Below, in pieces: positions 12,130 to 24,820 of a DNA stretch of 64,000 bases; position 1 is the stretch's first letter, and the number at the start of each line of letters is the position of its first letter. The stretch is from Microvelia longipes (taxonomy: Eukaryota; Arthropoda; Insecta; Hemiptera; Veliidae), in the NCBI GenBank assembly GCA_018340805.1, contig JACMZG010001914.1, positions 18,359,622 to 18,423,621 of the forward strand. The letters are read 5' to 3'. A model generated the notes under the pieces. The model did not search any database and had not been told where the DNA came from. It saw only the letters and a program-made list of their open reading frames with translations. The translations under genes and the position numbers were made by a program.

Positions 12130-13135
12130 TCTATAAGTCCCCTCTCCACATATTTTATGCCGACAATCTCAGCGTATTTGCTTTAAAAATTCGCTTTAAT
12201 AGTGTCTGTATGTTTTTTTTAAACATACATATATTGAATATTGGCAACTACGTGAAACAAATGTTATTAGCAACATTGATAACAATGATAAGATATGGCT
12301 TTAATGTAACTGTCGTAAGAAGGTACCCAGTAGGTAGTACTTGCTGGCATGTGCTTATCTTATATAAATTAAAAAAAGACTAAAGGAAGTAAATAAATAA
12401 ATGAAAAGATAAATTAATAATCAGTATATAGATAATATAGACTGAATGTAAATGCACTTTTTTGTGAACATGCTGTAAGTAAGCTAAACGATTGAAATGA
12501 TCACAACAGTTTTCAGAACAAAAGTGAATTCTTAACAGGAAAAACCTTCTTGACTTTTAATGAAGTCCAACAATTTTATTAATGGACTGTGGATGATAAT
12601 ATTTAAACTAATGATTGAAGGCTGGCTGTGTTTTAAACAAACATTTTTATTTTATACAAATGTAAACTAAACGTTTTGCAGAGTGAAACTTTTCATCATC
12701 AGTAATAGCATATAAGACAAACTATTCTAGTTCAAAAATAACGTAGTCTCAAATGCAAAATACGTATAAAATATTAAACAAAATTTAAAGTTATACCAAA
12801 AACAGAAAATTTACAATCATTATTATCGTTAATAATTTTTTTTGTTATAAATACTATGTTATTTTTGTGCCGGAATAGTTTGTGTTTTATGCTACTACTG
12901 ATAATGCTGAGTTCAACTCTGCGAATCGTTTAGTTTACACGTGTTTTAACAAAAAAGTTTTTTAAGACTGCAGTCTTCAATAAATTGTTTTAATAATAAT
13001 GATACAAAAATTTTATTTCATGAAGTTATTAAAATTGGTGTTTAGTGCTTTTTTTTAAATTCCGGAGGAAATAATTTCCTAGTTACTTAGACCTCGTATG
13101 TGGGTCCATTGTACCTGAATCCGGAGAAGATAGAT
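12130..13135. other. AT-rich DNA, no recognisable feature
   Basis: No gene, RNA or repeat structure was recognised apart from short homopolymer runs. Confidence 0.45.
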
Positions 13136-13136
13136 A

Positions 13137-13188
13137 GAAAATAAATAAATAAATAAATATATTATATAATTATATATATATTATATAT

Positions 13189-13238
<50 letters not shown>

Positions 13239-13255
13239 GTGTGTGTGTGTGTTTG
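13137..13255. repeat. Compound (AAAT)n, (TA)n, (TG)n microsatellite
   Basis: ATAAATAAATAAATA is followed by an interrupted TA array and a TG tract of about 14 bp. Confidence 0.95.
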
Positions 13256-13849
13256 TAGTGCTATAATTTTCAGTGCTTTAAGTTGTCTATAACCTCGACC
13301 GAATTTGTGACTGTCACATTATTTCTTGAGAAATAAAAGCTTAAAAAGTAAGGCGAGATATATTTGAAGTATTAGGTTAAGAAGTTTGATTTTATACTTG
13401 TCAGGCTGTTTTGACTGATCCATGTGGAGTACAGAATAGTTTGAAATAGTAGAGGAAAAGACTGAGAATATAGTCAGAGCAAACTATTGTTAGTTTTGCT
13501 TTTGGTTCCCCTCTATGTAACAATCAATTTAACCAATTGTCTCTCTTAATTAAAATAGATTCAGTTTTACCACTGCCATGTTTTCTACTATAAACTTTTT
13601 AAATCATATGAATTATTTTGAGCCTGTCATGTGTTAAGCTTTGGCGTTTTTGTATTGAGTTTATATTTCTTGAAAGTGTTTTGATTTTATACTTAATTTC
13701 ATTTGGCATTTGCCAACTTATGGACCATGAAACCTTCAGAAGATATTTTTTTTTAACTTTGTATACATACTTGATGAGCTATTTATCTAAAGAGTTTGGA
13801 TGTTTTTCGTGTCACAGAATAAGGTTGTTACATTAGCTTATAGATGTCA

Positions 13850-14490
13850 GCCCTTGTTCTTGTCAGTAGTCTACATGGATCAATCATTATCGTATATTTA
13901 AAGGCAATTTGTTGATCTTATACTTGTGAGCCCTTGTTCTTGTCAGTAGTCTACATGGATCAATCATATATTGTATTTATTTAAAGGCAATTTGTTGATC
14001 TTATACTTGTGAGCCTTGTTTTTGTCAGTTGTCTACATCATCATTGTATTATTTAAGGCAATTTGTTGATCTTATACTTGTGAGCCCTTGTTTTTGTCAG
14101 TAGTCTACATGGATCAGTCATATATCGTATTTATTTAAAGGCATTTGTTGATCTTATACTTGTGAGCCCTTGTTTTTGTCAGTAGTCTACATGGATCAGT
14201 CATATATCGTATTATTTAAAGGCAATTTGTTGATCTTATACTTGTGACCTTGTTTTTGTCAGTAGTCTACATGGATCAGTCATATATCGTATTTATTTAA
14301 AGACAATTTGTTGATCTTATACTTGTGAGCCCTTGTTCTTGTCAGTAGTCTACATGGATCAGTCATATATCGTATTTTTTAAAGACAATTTGTTGATCTT
14401 ATACTTGTCAGTAATGTATTTGTCAGTAGTCCACATAGAGCAGTCGTATATCGTATTTATTTGAAGATAATTTGTTAATTAAGTGTCATA
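13850..14490. repeat. 81-bp minisatellite, about 8 units
   Basis: TGTCAGTAGTCTACATGGAT starts at 13861, 13941, 14022 (variant), 14095, 14177, 14257, 14340 and 14421 (variant). Spacings are 80, 81, 73, 82, 80, 83 and 81. Each unit also has ATTTAAAGGCAATTTGTTG and ATCTTATACTTGTGAGCCC. The 73-bp unit carries a short deletion. Unit sequence is unrelated to the 82-bp array at 5528 beyond chance words. Confidence 0.97.
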
Positions 14491-14957
14491 TCTCCTGCTC
14501 ATTCAATTTTAGGTCCCTGTTCAGTATAAAACAGTATTGGACGGTAACCATTTATCCAGTGTCCACACCTGATACAATTTAACTTCACAATCCTAAGAGA
14601 ACTTATCTTAATCCATCCCGGGGGGGGGGCTAGATTATCTTACTATGTCGTTCTAATAAGAACATTAAACGCTTATCTATAATTACTCAGATTTGGTCAA
14701 GTCTGGTAGACCTCCGACCTTTCTTCCGATCTTCATCTCTGAACCTGCATCCTAAAACCTTATTACTAGTTAACCTTTCACTTTATTCTGTCTTATTTTT
14801 CGCTCTATTTTCGGCCTTAACGTTTACAATTTTTTTTTACTTGAACAATTTTACTTTACTTGAAGGAAAGTAATCAATCGTTACTTACTTGTACCTGTAA
14901 AATTTACTTGTAAATCTACCATATCTTATTACTGATCTACCCAAGTTACATAGAATT

Positions 14958-15190
14958 ATAATAATAATAATGCCCGTTTAGAGCTTTGCGACTCATCAGG
15001 AATAACCCCTGCAGGAACCACATATATGGTCTTGCGCCAACCATTACGATGCAAGTGAATTATAAAATTGACGATGATTTATTTGAACAATACTCTCATA
15101 TAATCTAAGAGCGTGGATGCGAATCCAAGACTTCCGTGGATTTAAAGATATGAATACTGACGCTTTAACGACCTTGTCCACAAAGGTGGC
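14958..15190 (-). mobile_element. tRNA-derived SINE, copy 3
   Basis: On the minus strand it runs from a diverged tRNA-like head (near 15190, with a box B-like GATTCGCATCC at about 15113..15125) to the 3' end GCTCTAAACGGGCATTATTA at 14966..14986. A short ATT repeat tail faces 14958. The 77-codon plus-strand frame across it (15117..15350) is a by-product. Confidence 0.85.
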
Positions 15191-15719
15191 TGACCCAAGT
15201 GTTACTGCTACTTTATCATTTCTAATATTAAATAAAAGGAAAGATTTAAATCCATACGCAAGGCAAGGTCCTGCGACTCATTCTCTCCTTTACAAAATTA
15301 TAGTTTTACTATTTGTAATCTTTTTTATTGGCTATTTATTACTAATATGAATTTTTACTTTTATTAATATTGGCGTCTTTAGTTTTGATTAAAGTAGGTT
15401 TCCGTTGTAGTGTTGTTTTGTATTTACATTTATACAAAAAACCTCATCCTATTAATGTGAAATGATGCAGGAATCTAGCGCAAATGATCACTGCTTACTT
15501 AACCTGCAACGTGACGAGAATACCAATTTTGCTTTCTTTGTTTCTACTTCTGGTGTTTACATTTGCTTAGTTTGCTTTTCTATTTTTGAAATTTATATCT
15601 TTTATATCACATACTTTAATTTTTTGTGTCCCTACTGAAAAAAAAAAAACGTTACGGAATTAAATATGAAACAATTTCTTATTTTTTACCACCAGAGAGC
15701 AGTATAATCAGAGAACTCG

Positions 15720-16010
15720 GTTTTGAATTTTCTGCAAAAACTCATCTCACAACCCCCTCCCCTTTTTTTAAAAAATGAAAATACTAAAATATTCAATTCC
15801 CTTCGAAGGAGAGGGGGGAGGAGTGTGCGGTATCCCCCTTCTGGGTGGGTTCGAAGGGGGCACCCCAATGAGATTTAGAATTTTAAGTCGGGAGTATGAG
15901 AGGCACCCCTTGGTGCCACCCCATCATAACCGGGAGGAGAAAGGTTGCCATGGTTACCCAAGTAATACATCCCCTCCCCTCACACTACCCTCCCCCTCCC
16001 TTTAAACAGT
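15720..16010. other. Pyrimidine/purine-rich block
   Basis: C-rich runs (CCCCTCCCC) alternate with G-rich runs (GGAGAGGGGGGAGG). The words GGCACCCC and GGTGCCACCCC make short imperfect stems. The composition recalls 2160..2760 and 17190..17220. It could be a diverged copy of one repeat family or simply a strand-asymmetric low-complexity tract. Confidence 0.4.
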
Positions 16011-16539
16011 AAAACTAAGCAATCAATAGACAAGAAAACCCCCCTCATTTTTAAAAACTTTTAAAAAAATTAAAAAAATAGAGGGTAAGAGGTCATGTTT
16101 TGATTAAAAATATTAATAAATGAAAACTAATACAATGAATTGTATAAAAAAAATAATTAAAATTAAAAATAAAAATTATGGATAGAAGAAATGCTTATAA
16201 TCAAAAAGTTTTATTGCAATAACAAAATTAACTTTTATAACAAAATTTTATTATTATAAGTTATAAATTCATGTTTTGTCTGCTTCTTACCTTCGCTTAT
16301 GCTGCAAACCTATCTTTGCGAGCTAAGTTCGATGTCCCTTACTGTTATGTTATAATAAGTATGTTAATATATAAAATAAATAAGATGAATGATGTAAAAG
16401 AAAATATATTTAATTATATGTTATACATAAGAGATTTTAAAAATTGAGAATTAAAAATAAAAACGAATAGACTTTAATTTGGGATAGTAAGTATAGACTT
16501 TATTTATTATTTTTAGGGCATAAAAATGATTAAGAGAGA

Positions 16540-16940
16540 GGGAAATATAAATTGCAAGAAAAATGTAAGATAGTTATTAAGAAAGGAAATAAATATTATA
16601 ATATCAAAGAACATGGGTCATCTAAGAAACGGTTATCTTGTTATTTTGTATTTTCCAATTCTTTATCCAAGTTATGGAAAATTTTTATGTATATTCGGAG
16701 GAATGAAAATGATACAGAGAAACAAAGAGGATTCTAAGAGGTATGGAAGTGAATTCAGAGGAATAAATATGCTTGAAAGGAATACAGAGGAGTAAAATAT
16801 ATAAAAACCTATTCTTTGAGAAAATTTTAAGTGGATTATAGATGAATATATATATAGAAGAGGAATTCAAAGGAAAACATAGATATGAGAGAAGTACAGA
16901 CGGATATAGAGATATGAGAGGAATACACAGGAAAAGGATT
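16540..16940. repeat. Degenerate purine-rich repeat (GAGGAATACAGAGG-like)
   Basis: The motif AGAGGAAT or its variants (GGAGGAATG, AGAGGAATAA, GAGGAGTAA, GAGGAATTC, GAGGAATACA) recurs about every 30 to 60 bases from 16695 to 16935. Spacing is irregular, so I call it a degenerate simple repeat rather than a minisatellite. Overlapping 60-codon frames here have no support. Confidence 0.45.
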
Positions 16941-17847
16941 GTGTGTGTGGAAAGGGGGCTGATAAGGTCGATGACCCACTGTATTTTATTATCTTGATTT
17001 TTCCTTTTCCATTATCATTTTTCCTTCCATTTTCATTATATTTTCTTTCTTAACTTTTATATTGGTTTTTATCTTTAATTTTTAATTAAAAAAATGAGTC
17101 TGTAGTTTATTTGAAAAGTCATACTCTAAAAAATGAATATGGACTTAGTTGTAACAAATATTTTCGGTATCAAGAGGCCAAATGGAATCGTTGTCCCCCT
17201 CCCCCTCTATTCCTCTCTCCTCTTAATTATACGAAGAAGCTCATAAACGTCAGTTTCTGATGAAAACTCGCTCAAAGAAGAAAATAATTTTTACAGTTTA
17301 TACTATATTTTTTTACATTCATTGAGCGTAATTGTTTTTTTTTTTTTTTTGGTTTCATATGTTCTTCCTCTTTGTTTTAAATTAATTTTATGCTCAAATA
17401 TTTGTTTTTGCAAAATTTCCTGTTTAACTGTACTGTATTTTATAGATATTCTTTAATATGATTACAATTTCTTATTCCATTTGTAACTAATCAGTATTAA
17501 TAACTATTTAAGGACATAATTTTACTGATTGATGTAAGTAATTAATTTTTAATTACTCTTCACACTAATTTTTAATTCCGTGTTTACACGGAAAACTGTT
17601 GACTCTGTTTTGTTGAGAATTTCGGTAACAAGTGACTTGTGTGATGGTACAGGATATTATTGCAATTTAATACTGCTAATATTAGAGAAAAAACTAAGAC
17701 ACACGAAACACTGTTTTGTCTTTGTCCTCTCAAAGTCCTTAAAATGGTGCCAAAATTATTATTTTTGGTTAAAGCGGTATTGATTTTATAAAAAAAATAA
17801 ATAGTTTGAGGGCTCTTTTCTTGAGTTTATTCATTAAAATTTTTAAC

Positions 17848-18385
17848 ATTGATTTTATTGACCTAGAGATATAAATGTTCAAATATTATCGAAAATATCA
17901 CTAAAATCACAAATTTACACCCCAAAAACACATAATCGTCAAAAACGCGTGTTTTCCAATTTTATCGTGATTAAGATAAAATGACTGGCAGAATTAAAGA
18001 TCAAGCATATTCTGTCAAACAACAGGTGTTATAAAGTTGTTCTGGAGAAAATAAAGAGTAGCACAGCTCTCACAAATAAATGTTTGACAAATAAAACTAA
18101 AAATTAGTAAAAACTAAAATTCCGTAAAAAGCGTATTTTTAGCATTTTATGCCCAACATTAAATTATCATATGAGAGAGCTGCTACTCTCTAATTTTCCA
18201 GACCAAGTTTAAAGTACCCATTGATTGATAGAATATGCTTGATTTTTAATGCTGGCTGTATTTTAATCACGATAAGAAGGAAAAATATGCGATATTAAGG
18301 GTTTTGTGAACAAATTAATGATTTTTGTTGTATTTTCAATAATATTTGAACCGTTATTATATCTCTGGTTCTATAGAATCAATTT
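17848..18385. mobile_element. Foldback element, arms about 220 bp
   Basis: The sequence from 17848 to 18072 pairs with the reverse complement of 18170..18385, leaving a spacer of about 97 bp. Shared blocks in order include GAGATATAA, GTTCAAATATTAT, TTATCGTGATTAA, TCAAGCATATTCT and AGAGTAGCA. The arms show scattered mismatches and small indels, so the element is old. Weaker pairing may continue outward on both sides. No coding capacity was seen. It fits a non-autonomous foldback transposon, although an inverted duplication of host DNA is also possible. Confidence 0.88.
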
Positions 18386-18629
18386 TTATTTGTAAAATAA
18401 CGACGCAAAATAAATTTTGCGAGAGACAGCTAAGAAAGGTAACAATGACAATGCTATTTGCTTCATCTGGTTACTCATCCGCTTCATTAGACTTTTGTGG
18501 TCATTGATTAGCCAAGCTTGTTACATTTCCTTGGTGTTTCTCGCACAATTTATGTTTTGCACTTGGTAGTATCAAATGTTATTTGTTAAAATTTTGATTT
18601 GTTTAATAATTTAATAAACTTAAAGAAAG

Positions 18630-18810
18630 AGGCCTCGTACTTTTTGATTAATCGAATAGGGGAAAAAACTGATTTCGGTTCCTTTTTCCGGACTTTGAAG
18701 GGACTTAAAGGCCAAAATTCCCCTGTCTTAAATGAGAGACCATCTGTTCCTTTATTATGTGAATTTTGGCTCCCTTTATGAGGGAACCAAACACCTTTGG
18801 GGATCGACTG
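18630..18810. repeat. Small imperfect inverted repeat
   Basis: TAAAGGCCAAAATTC near 18709 pairs with GAATTTTGGCTCCCTTTA near 18761..18778. The arms are about 15 to 18 bp with one small gap. Nothing else marks the region. Confidence 0.55.
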
Positions 18811-21520
18811 TCAGTCATGCTTCTTTGTGTCTTGAGTCTGTTCAACTTATAATAGTCTAAAGGTTTATAATTTATCTGAAAATAGCATATCAAATAGCAT
18901 GAATAGCATATTTTGTGGAAAATAATATTAATTTGAAGTAATAAAAGAAAATTCTAATATTATTTTACAACTGCTGTCTGATTTTTAAACTTGATGGTTA
19001 CCATTTGAGTATGTTTAACTTTATTTGATTCCAAAAGCCTTTTATAAATCAGCAGTGAATAATAGTCCTTAAAAATGTATATGATACTAGCAGATAAGCA
19101 ATGATATTATATTATAAGATATTTTCTACATTTTACTTATAAGAAATTGTAAGCGATATTTATATATATCCAATAATTTTCAATTTTCCTTAATATTTTG
19201 CTCAGTTCATGTTTTGTCTTAGTTTACTTTTAGGATTTGATTATTATTTTTGTAAAATAGCCATAAGGCTTATGAAATTATTTAGCGTTATAGCTTAAAG
19301 AACCCTGCACAGAAATATTTTATGGCTCTTCCAGTGGTATGAAAACTTCATTTTGCTATGCTGATCTTAGTGATCAATTGACACTGAGGTATGATCAGTT
19401 TTCGAAATAATCATTTTTATTCGATGCAGAACTACCTATCTCTTAATCTAAAATCTTTATTAAATGTAAAATATATGCCTTTGTTGTATAATGCATAAGT
19501 AAGTTTTATTTTCAAATAATTGTATTTTGAAAAATAAAACTGCTTTTAGCGAAACCTTATGGGATTAATTCTGATTTTTAGATTAGAATAAACATTTTCA
19601 TTAAGAGACCTAATGTTTAATGTTATAAACTTTAACTTTTTGCGAGTTTCATTAAAAATTCAACGGGTTTTATAATTTTTTTTGTGTAGGAACCTTTAAA
19701 TATCCTTAGACATTTCTCTTATTCAAGACTTTTTATTTTTTAACTTCTAGGAAAATAGTGAAAAAGCAATAATAAGTAATAACTGATGTTTTTTTCTAAT
19801 ATTTTGTAAAAAAAAAAATTCTTTTGTAAATTATTTGTCATAAAAGTATTGATATACAAATACTAAGGCTGTGTTTTTATTAATTCGATGTATGTAGTAG
19901 TAAATAAGTTTTTTTTTCTTGTTTGTATTAATTTTATTTTTACTTTGTACTGTTGTTATTAAAGTATAAAACCTTGTAAAATAATATTATTAAAAATAAT
20001 AAAAAGTCTGAAAAAAATAAAAATTATATACGTCAGCAAGATACATTAGTTTAGCCTTTTTCAAATAATTAAAATAAAGATTATAAATAAATTATAAAAC
20101 AAAAAATTATTGAAAAGTTCCAAGGTACAGAAAAGTACAATGAATGTAACATTTTCGAGGTACTAAAAAGTAAAATGTGTAAAATTTTCGTTTATTGTAC
20201 TTTTTGTATAATTAATTATTATTTTTGGGACCTGGTGCAATATTAGAAATTATAAGGCCCCTAATAATTTATTTATTTTTCCTTTCTTCAAACGAAAATA
20301 GATTTTTCTTATTTTATTTCAAATGTTTACTCTCGATTTAATTTCCTTAAATAAATAACAGATAAATAATTAGAATTAAATTTAAAAGGCAATCAATCAA
20401 GTATTATTTTTTTTACTTTCATATAGCACCGGGGCCTTAAAAAAGAGTTTATTTATTGCATTAAATGATTTTAGTATATTTTTATTTTTATTTTTTATTG
20501 TATTTTTATTTCTTAAATAAAATGTTGAAAATATACAATATTATTCGTACTTTCATTTTAAAAATAATAAAGTAATTTTTGTTATTTTTTAAGATTTTTT
20601 TATTTTATTTTTAATATACGTACTACAAATAAAAAAAAAAAAATACGAGAAAAAATAAAGTTAATTATTTAAAAAGTAATAAAGAATACTGAAAGAGTAT
20701 TATTTATGTTTCTTCCGACAATTTATTTTGTGAAAATAAAAATAATTTACTTTACACTTTTGAAATAAAAAAATTGTTTAAAATATAGTATAAATAATTT
20801 TTAGAAGTAAAAATTATATGGAATATGGGCGTTCTTTTATTGAAATCTACCTACTATTATTGTTTTGGTATTTAGTAGAATTTTTGTATTGAAATGATGT
20901 GACGCTAGTATAAAATGTCAACGTTATATATTTCTCATTTATGATAAATCATAAATTTTATTTTATGACTCATGTTTTTATTTATGATAAATATACTCTT
21001 TACAGAGTATACTTATAAAAAATAAAAAATACATTATTGTAATAGGTCATATTCAGAGTCGGCGAAAAGAGTATTATGATGTTGTTGTGCATTTTAAAAG
21101 CATATTAATGTCCTAACACTCATTTACTTTAAAATTATCTTCTCTGACTCTGATAATGGCTGATTATGTTTAAAGTCGGTTTCGTTTTTAGCGATTTTTT
21201 TGAAAGACACTTTTTGGTAAGACTTCTATGGTTTTTTTTAGAAAATTTACTTAATGGTGTTATGAAATGACCAAAATAATACCAATATTTATTTTATGAG
21301 TATTTATTAATAATGCTTGATTTTCAAGTAACTTTAACTGTTGATAGGTTTTAATAAAGGAACACATCCCCAAATCCGAGGCAAGTCGAACCAAAAGACT
21401 GCAAAAGCATGTTAACAAAACCAGTGCAATATTATTGGTTATTTTTCTACTATCGTATTTTTGATTTGACCAAATTAGCTTTAAATCACATCTTAACTAT
21501 AAAATTGACCTATGGGTATT
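18811..21520. other. Very AT-rich DNA, no recognisable feature
   Basis: This long stretch is dominated by A and T runs, with no repeat units, RNA genes or protein similarity that I can see. Confidence 0.45.
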
Positions 21521-21579
21521 TTTGCATAACTGACGTAAGATTTTTTTACGATGTAACGATCGCTTATTTCTTAAGAAAC

Positions 21580-21725
21580 TTAAGCTTAAAATCACAACGT
21601 ATTGATAGTATTTGCGTAACTTTCGTATGCTTTAAATTACAACGTATTGATGATTATTGCGTAACTTACGTATGCTTTAAATCACAACGTATTGATGGTT
21701 ATTGCGTAACTTACTATGTTATGAT
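21580..21725. repeat. 45-bp tandem repeat, about 3 units
   Basis: The unit contains CTTTAAATCACAACGTATTG, then ATGGTTATTGCGTAACTTAC. Because 45 is a multiple of three, a 126-codon plus-strand frame (21409..21789) stays open through it and shows a 15-residue repeat. The frame has no other sign of being a gene. Confidence 0.85.
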
Positions 21726-21789
21726 TTTTACAATAATTTTTACTTTTGTAAATTCTTATTATAAGAACACACAATTTATGGTAGTCTAA

Positions 21790-22640
21790 TATTTAACACA
21801 ATTTAGGGCAAAGTTTACCCAGATAAGAGGTATCAATGTATCTTGGAAATAATTTCCCCCGGAAAAAACATGCTTTATCAGTCTTTTGTACGTATTATTT
21901 TTTTTTAATTTTTGGATCTGTTTGTAAATAAATAAATCTGAATATAAACTGTTAATTTATTCTGTGCATATGAATAATAAGTATAGGGACAAGATCTACA
22001 ATTAGATTTTTTTAAATTAAATTTTGTATATTTTTCATTTTTATGTATAGATTTTTGTTTTAGCTCATTTTTTAATTTTAATTTTTTGTTATTTTTTTAT
22101 CAAAAAATATAATTATTTTCAATTTTTTTTTCTTTATTTTTACCGTTTTTTTCATGTTTCTTTTTTAAATTATGGTATGGTGAATAAAAATGGTGACCAT
22201 GATTACGATAATCATGATTGGGTGACCTGATGAAATTAACTAATGTGCCAAAAAATTGTTAGCTAATATTAAGAAGTACTGTCTAGTTAAGGGGAATGGA
22301 ACTTATAATTGATATAATTTCTTATATCAAAATACTTGTGTTTTAAATATGGTTTCATTTAGTGGTATTAAAGATGAATTAGATGTCGTAACATAAAAAT
22401 TACCCAAATGACAAAAATATAAAGATAGCATTCATTTAATAAAATATGTATATAAGAGAACACGGAGAAAAGATGCTTGATATGACATTTACCAAAATCA
22501 GTTTCCTGGCGATAAATTTTATAAATTTATCAGTTTGTTATCATGTGAAATGGGAAAAATAATAATGACAGGTTTGGATGTAGGTTTCTTACAATGACAG
22601 CTTTGAATAGGTTTTAGACAATTCTGACACTAGTAGCTTT
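21790..22640. other. AT-rich DNA with a small dyad
   Basis: There is a short dyad near 22190..22230 (ATGATTACGATAATCATGAT). Otherwise nothing was recognised. Confidence 0.4.
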
Positions 22641-22659
22641 AACTAGAAAGCAACCAAAT

Positions 22660-22910
22660 ACAACCAAATAAAGTGTTATGTTTTTGATTAAAATATATAA
22701 TTAAAATCACTAAAAACAACAAAATGCAGTGTTATATTTTTTTATTAAATATAATTAGAATCACTAAAAACAACAAAATATAGTGTTATGTTTTTTAGTA
22801 AATATAATTAAAATCACTAAAAACAGCAAAATACAGTGTTGTGTTTTTGATTCAAATATATAATTAAAACCACTAAAAACAACAAAATACAGTGTTATGT
22901 TTTTGAGTAC
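22660..22910. repeat. 55-bp tandem repeat, about 5 units
   Basis: AGTGTTATG or close variants occur at 22672, 22728, 22782, 22835 and 22891 (spacings 56, 54, 53, 56). Units carry AATCACTAAAAACAACAAAA. The last unit runs into the hairpin at 22889..22940, so array and hairpin share sequence. Confidence 0.92.
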
Positions 22911-22940
22911 TTGACGAATAAACAAAAACATATCACTGTG
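22889..22940. repeat. Hairpin built from the 55-bp repeat motif
   Basis: ACAGTGTTATGTTTTTG (22889..22905) pairs with CAAAAACATATCACTGT (22923..22939) with one mismatch. The loop is 17 nt. Confidence 0.85.
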
Positions 22941-23024
22941 ATAGGTTTATTTCTTAAAGGAGTATACTATACTTAAATATAAACAAATCACTGTGGTATT
23001 TCTTATTTGAGCAGTTCTAATTTT

Positions 23025-23103
23025 TAAATTAACCGAATACAGTGTTATGTTTTTGCTTGCTTGGTAAGTCAACAAAAATATAACTCTGTGATTGGTTAAT
23101 TTC
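23025..23103. repeat. Second hairpin with the same arm motif
   Basis: The left arm from about 23026 (AAATTAACCGAATACAGTGT, continuing TATGTTTTTG) pairs with the reverse complement of the right arm ending near 23103. The arms are about 30 bp with a few mismatches. It shares the core ACAGTGTTATGTTTTTG with the hairpin at 22889 and the neighbouring tandem array. Confidence 0.85.
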
Positions 23104-23327
23104 TTAGTAAAGATTGGTCGTTTTTAAGCAATAACTTTAAAAACAACCAATCGCAGTGTTGTCTTTTTGTCATCAACTAATGTAGAGTTTTTATTTTCAC
23201 CGCATAAAATCTTATTATAGATCCATTTAATAGCAAAAGATCTGTCATTAATTGTTTTGAGATTTTGTGGTATACTTTAAGCATGATTATATATAATAAT
23301 TCAAACGTTTACATACAACAAAATTGA

Positions 23328-24086
23328 TACCTCGGAACTTTTCTCACCACGTCGGATCTAGCTCATCCGCATTATTTCGAACTCCCATCGAGCGTTCTTA
23401 AAGTATACAAAATGTCAAATTTACTACCATAATCCATCAGACTCGCTTCGTTTGTCGTCAGAAAGTAAATACATTTGCTTCATTCCCAGCAGTCAATCCA
23501 GGCATTGACCTTGCTCGATGCTGCTTAACTTTTATGTTTCAACAAAAACCATGGATTACCTACCGCATCGAAACGAAAATTAGTATATAAATTTATTACG
23601 TTATGGGCTACAATTGAATCAAATTTCAATTCAATTGAAATATTTTCCGATTTTTTACATTTTTTTAAATGGATACAAGTCATTTAATAAAAATTGAACT
23701 AATGTTGATCTAAGATGAAACATACCACACATGTTGGTCTTGTATATGACTACATGCGTGCCAATCTTAAATGGATCAAACATTTTCGTGATTTATAAAT
23801 GTTTGAATTTTTCTGAGTCATTATTTCCGGTCAGTGACGTCATAAAAATACTTATATAGCGCAACTAGATATAACTTAATTTTCGTACTAAGTTAAAACT
23901 CTAAATATACTAACGCGTGACAGATACGATGATAACAGACACACACATACTGACAGACAACTTTGTGAAAACCACTCAAGAAGTCTTAATAACACCTGAA
24001 ACGGACAATTTAGGTGAAATTCCGGTTTCAATTTCTTTGGAAGCAACACTTTTTCTATATACCTTCGGTATAAATGAGGAAAAGTG
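23328..24086 (-). mobile_element. R1 repeat, near full-length copy A
   Basis: This copy of a roughly 760-bp non-coding family aligns along its length with 50307..51088, and in opposite orientation with 46009..46763 and 56694..57312. Conserved landmarks, read on the minus strand: a terminal hairpin region with TATACC/GGTATA arms (24056..24080), TTTGTCTGTC and a TGTGTGT stretch, TATGACGTCA near 23835..23850, GGCACGCATGTAGTCATAT near 23740..23760, the 5S-like segment at 23484..23532, and the end AAGTTCCGAGGTA. No protein is encoded. Confidence 0.88.
23484..23532 (-). promoter_or_regulatory. 5S rRNA internal-promoter-like segment (R1 copy A)
   Basis: On the minus strand it reads AAGTTAAGCAGCATCGAGC, then AAGGTCAATGCCTGGAT. 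This has the layout of the box A, intermediate element and box C of 5S rRNA genes (AGTTAAGCA... then GGTYAGTRCYTGGATGGG). Box C is damaged here after CTGGAT. Family likeness is what I see; transcription is inference. Confidence 0.65.
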
Positions 24087-24326
24087 AAAGAAGATATATT
24101 ATGTTAACCACAATAATATGTTAAAAGAGGTAAAAAAATAATCATTTTCAAAGTTTTTTATTAACTGATGCTGTTTGCTGAAGGGTTGGGATTTTATTGT
24201 AATCATGCTTAACGATATCTAGTTGAAAAATATAGCAGCAGGAATCTAGTAAAATAGCAAAATTATTAATACATTTTTATAGGCAATGTTTAAAGTTAAT
24301 AACCTAAAAGTATACTAAAATATAAG

Positions 24327-24616
24327 GAAACGAAGAAAAGAGCCTCTCCACAAAAATAATTGTTTATTGGCAAAGCTCTTTCAACCTAACATGAGGGTAT
24401 CAGTGCCATAAAAAATGAAGATGAAAGTTAGAAATACATAAACCTATTTTCTTTTTCAAGATAATACATTTTTATCTCGGAAAAGAAAATAGTTTTTTGT
24501 ATTTCTGACTTTCGTCTTTATTTTTTATGGCACTGATGATGATACCCTCATGTTAGGTTGAAAGCGCTTTGCCAATAAACAATTATTTTTGTGGAGGGAC
24601 TCTTCTCTTCGTTTTC
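24327..24616. mobile_element. Foldback element FB1, arms about 140 bp
   Basis: The left arm (AACGAAGAAAAGAG, CTCTCCACAAAAATAATTG, TTTATTGGCAAAGC, CTTTCAACCTAACATGAGGG) is mirrored by the right arm ending at 24616 with few mismatches; the turn is near 24465. The outer 60 to 70 bp match the ends of the element at 30176..30464, while the inner parts differ. The two are therefore members of one foldback family. A 90-codon minus-strand frame overlaps the right arm and is not considered a gene. Confidence 0.93.
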
Positions 24617-24820
24617 TAGTTTGTAAATTCCTAACTTCACTTGTAAATTTTTATTCTCGATATTGATTTTGGATTTTTTTTTACAAGATTCGTCTTTTAG
24701 GTCTTTGAAGAAACTCTCCAACTCAATTTTTGGAACAAAGTGTGGTATTTTTAATGTCTGCTTAATAGTAGACAGTAGGCTGAACAATAGGTTGACTCTT
24801 GCGATGCCAAAATATTTCAT

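Noticed and set aside
21409..21789. 126-codon frame with a 15-residue repeat
   Set aside because: The frame stays open only because the tandem unit is 45 bp long. No start context, homology or neighbouring gene supports it.
24548..24820. 90-codon minus-strand frame with Lys/Glu-rich product
   Set aside because: It overlaps the right arm of a foldback element and runs into AT-rich DNA; no recognisable domain.
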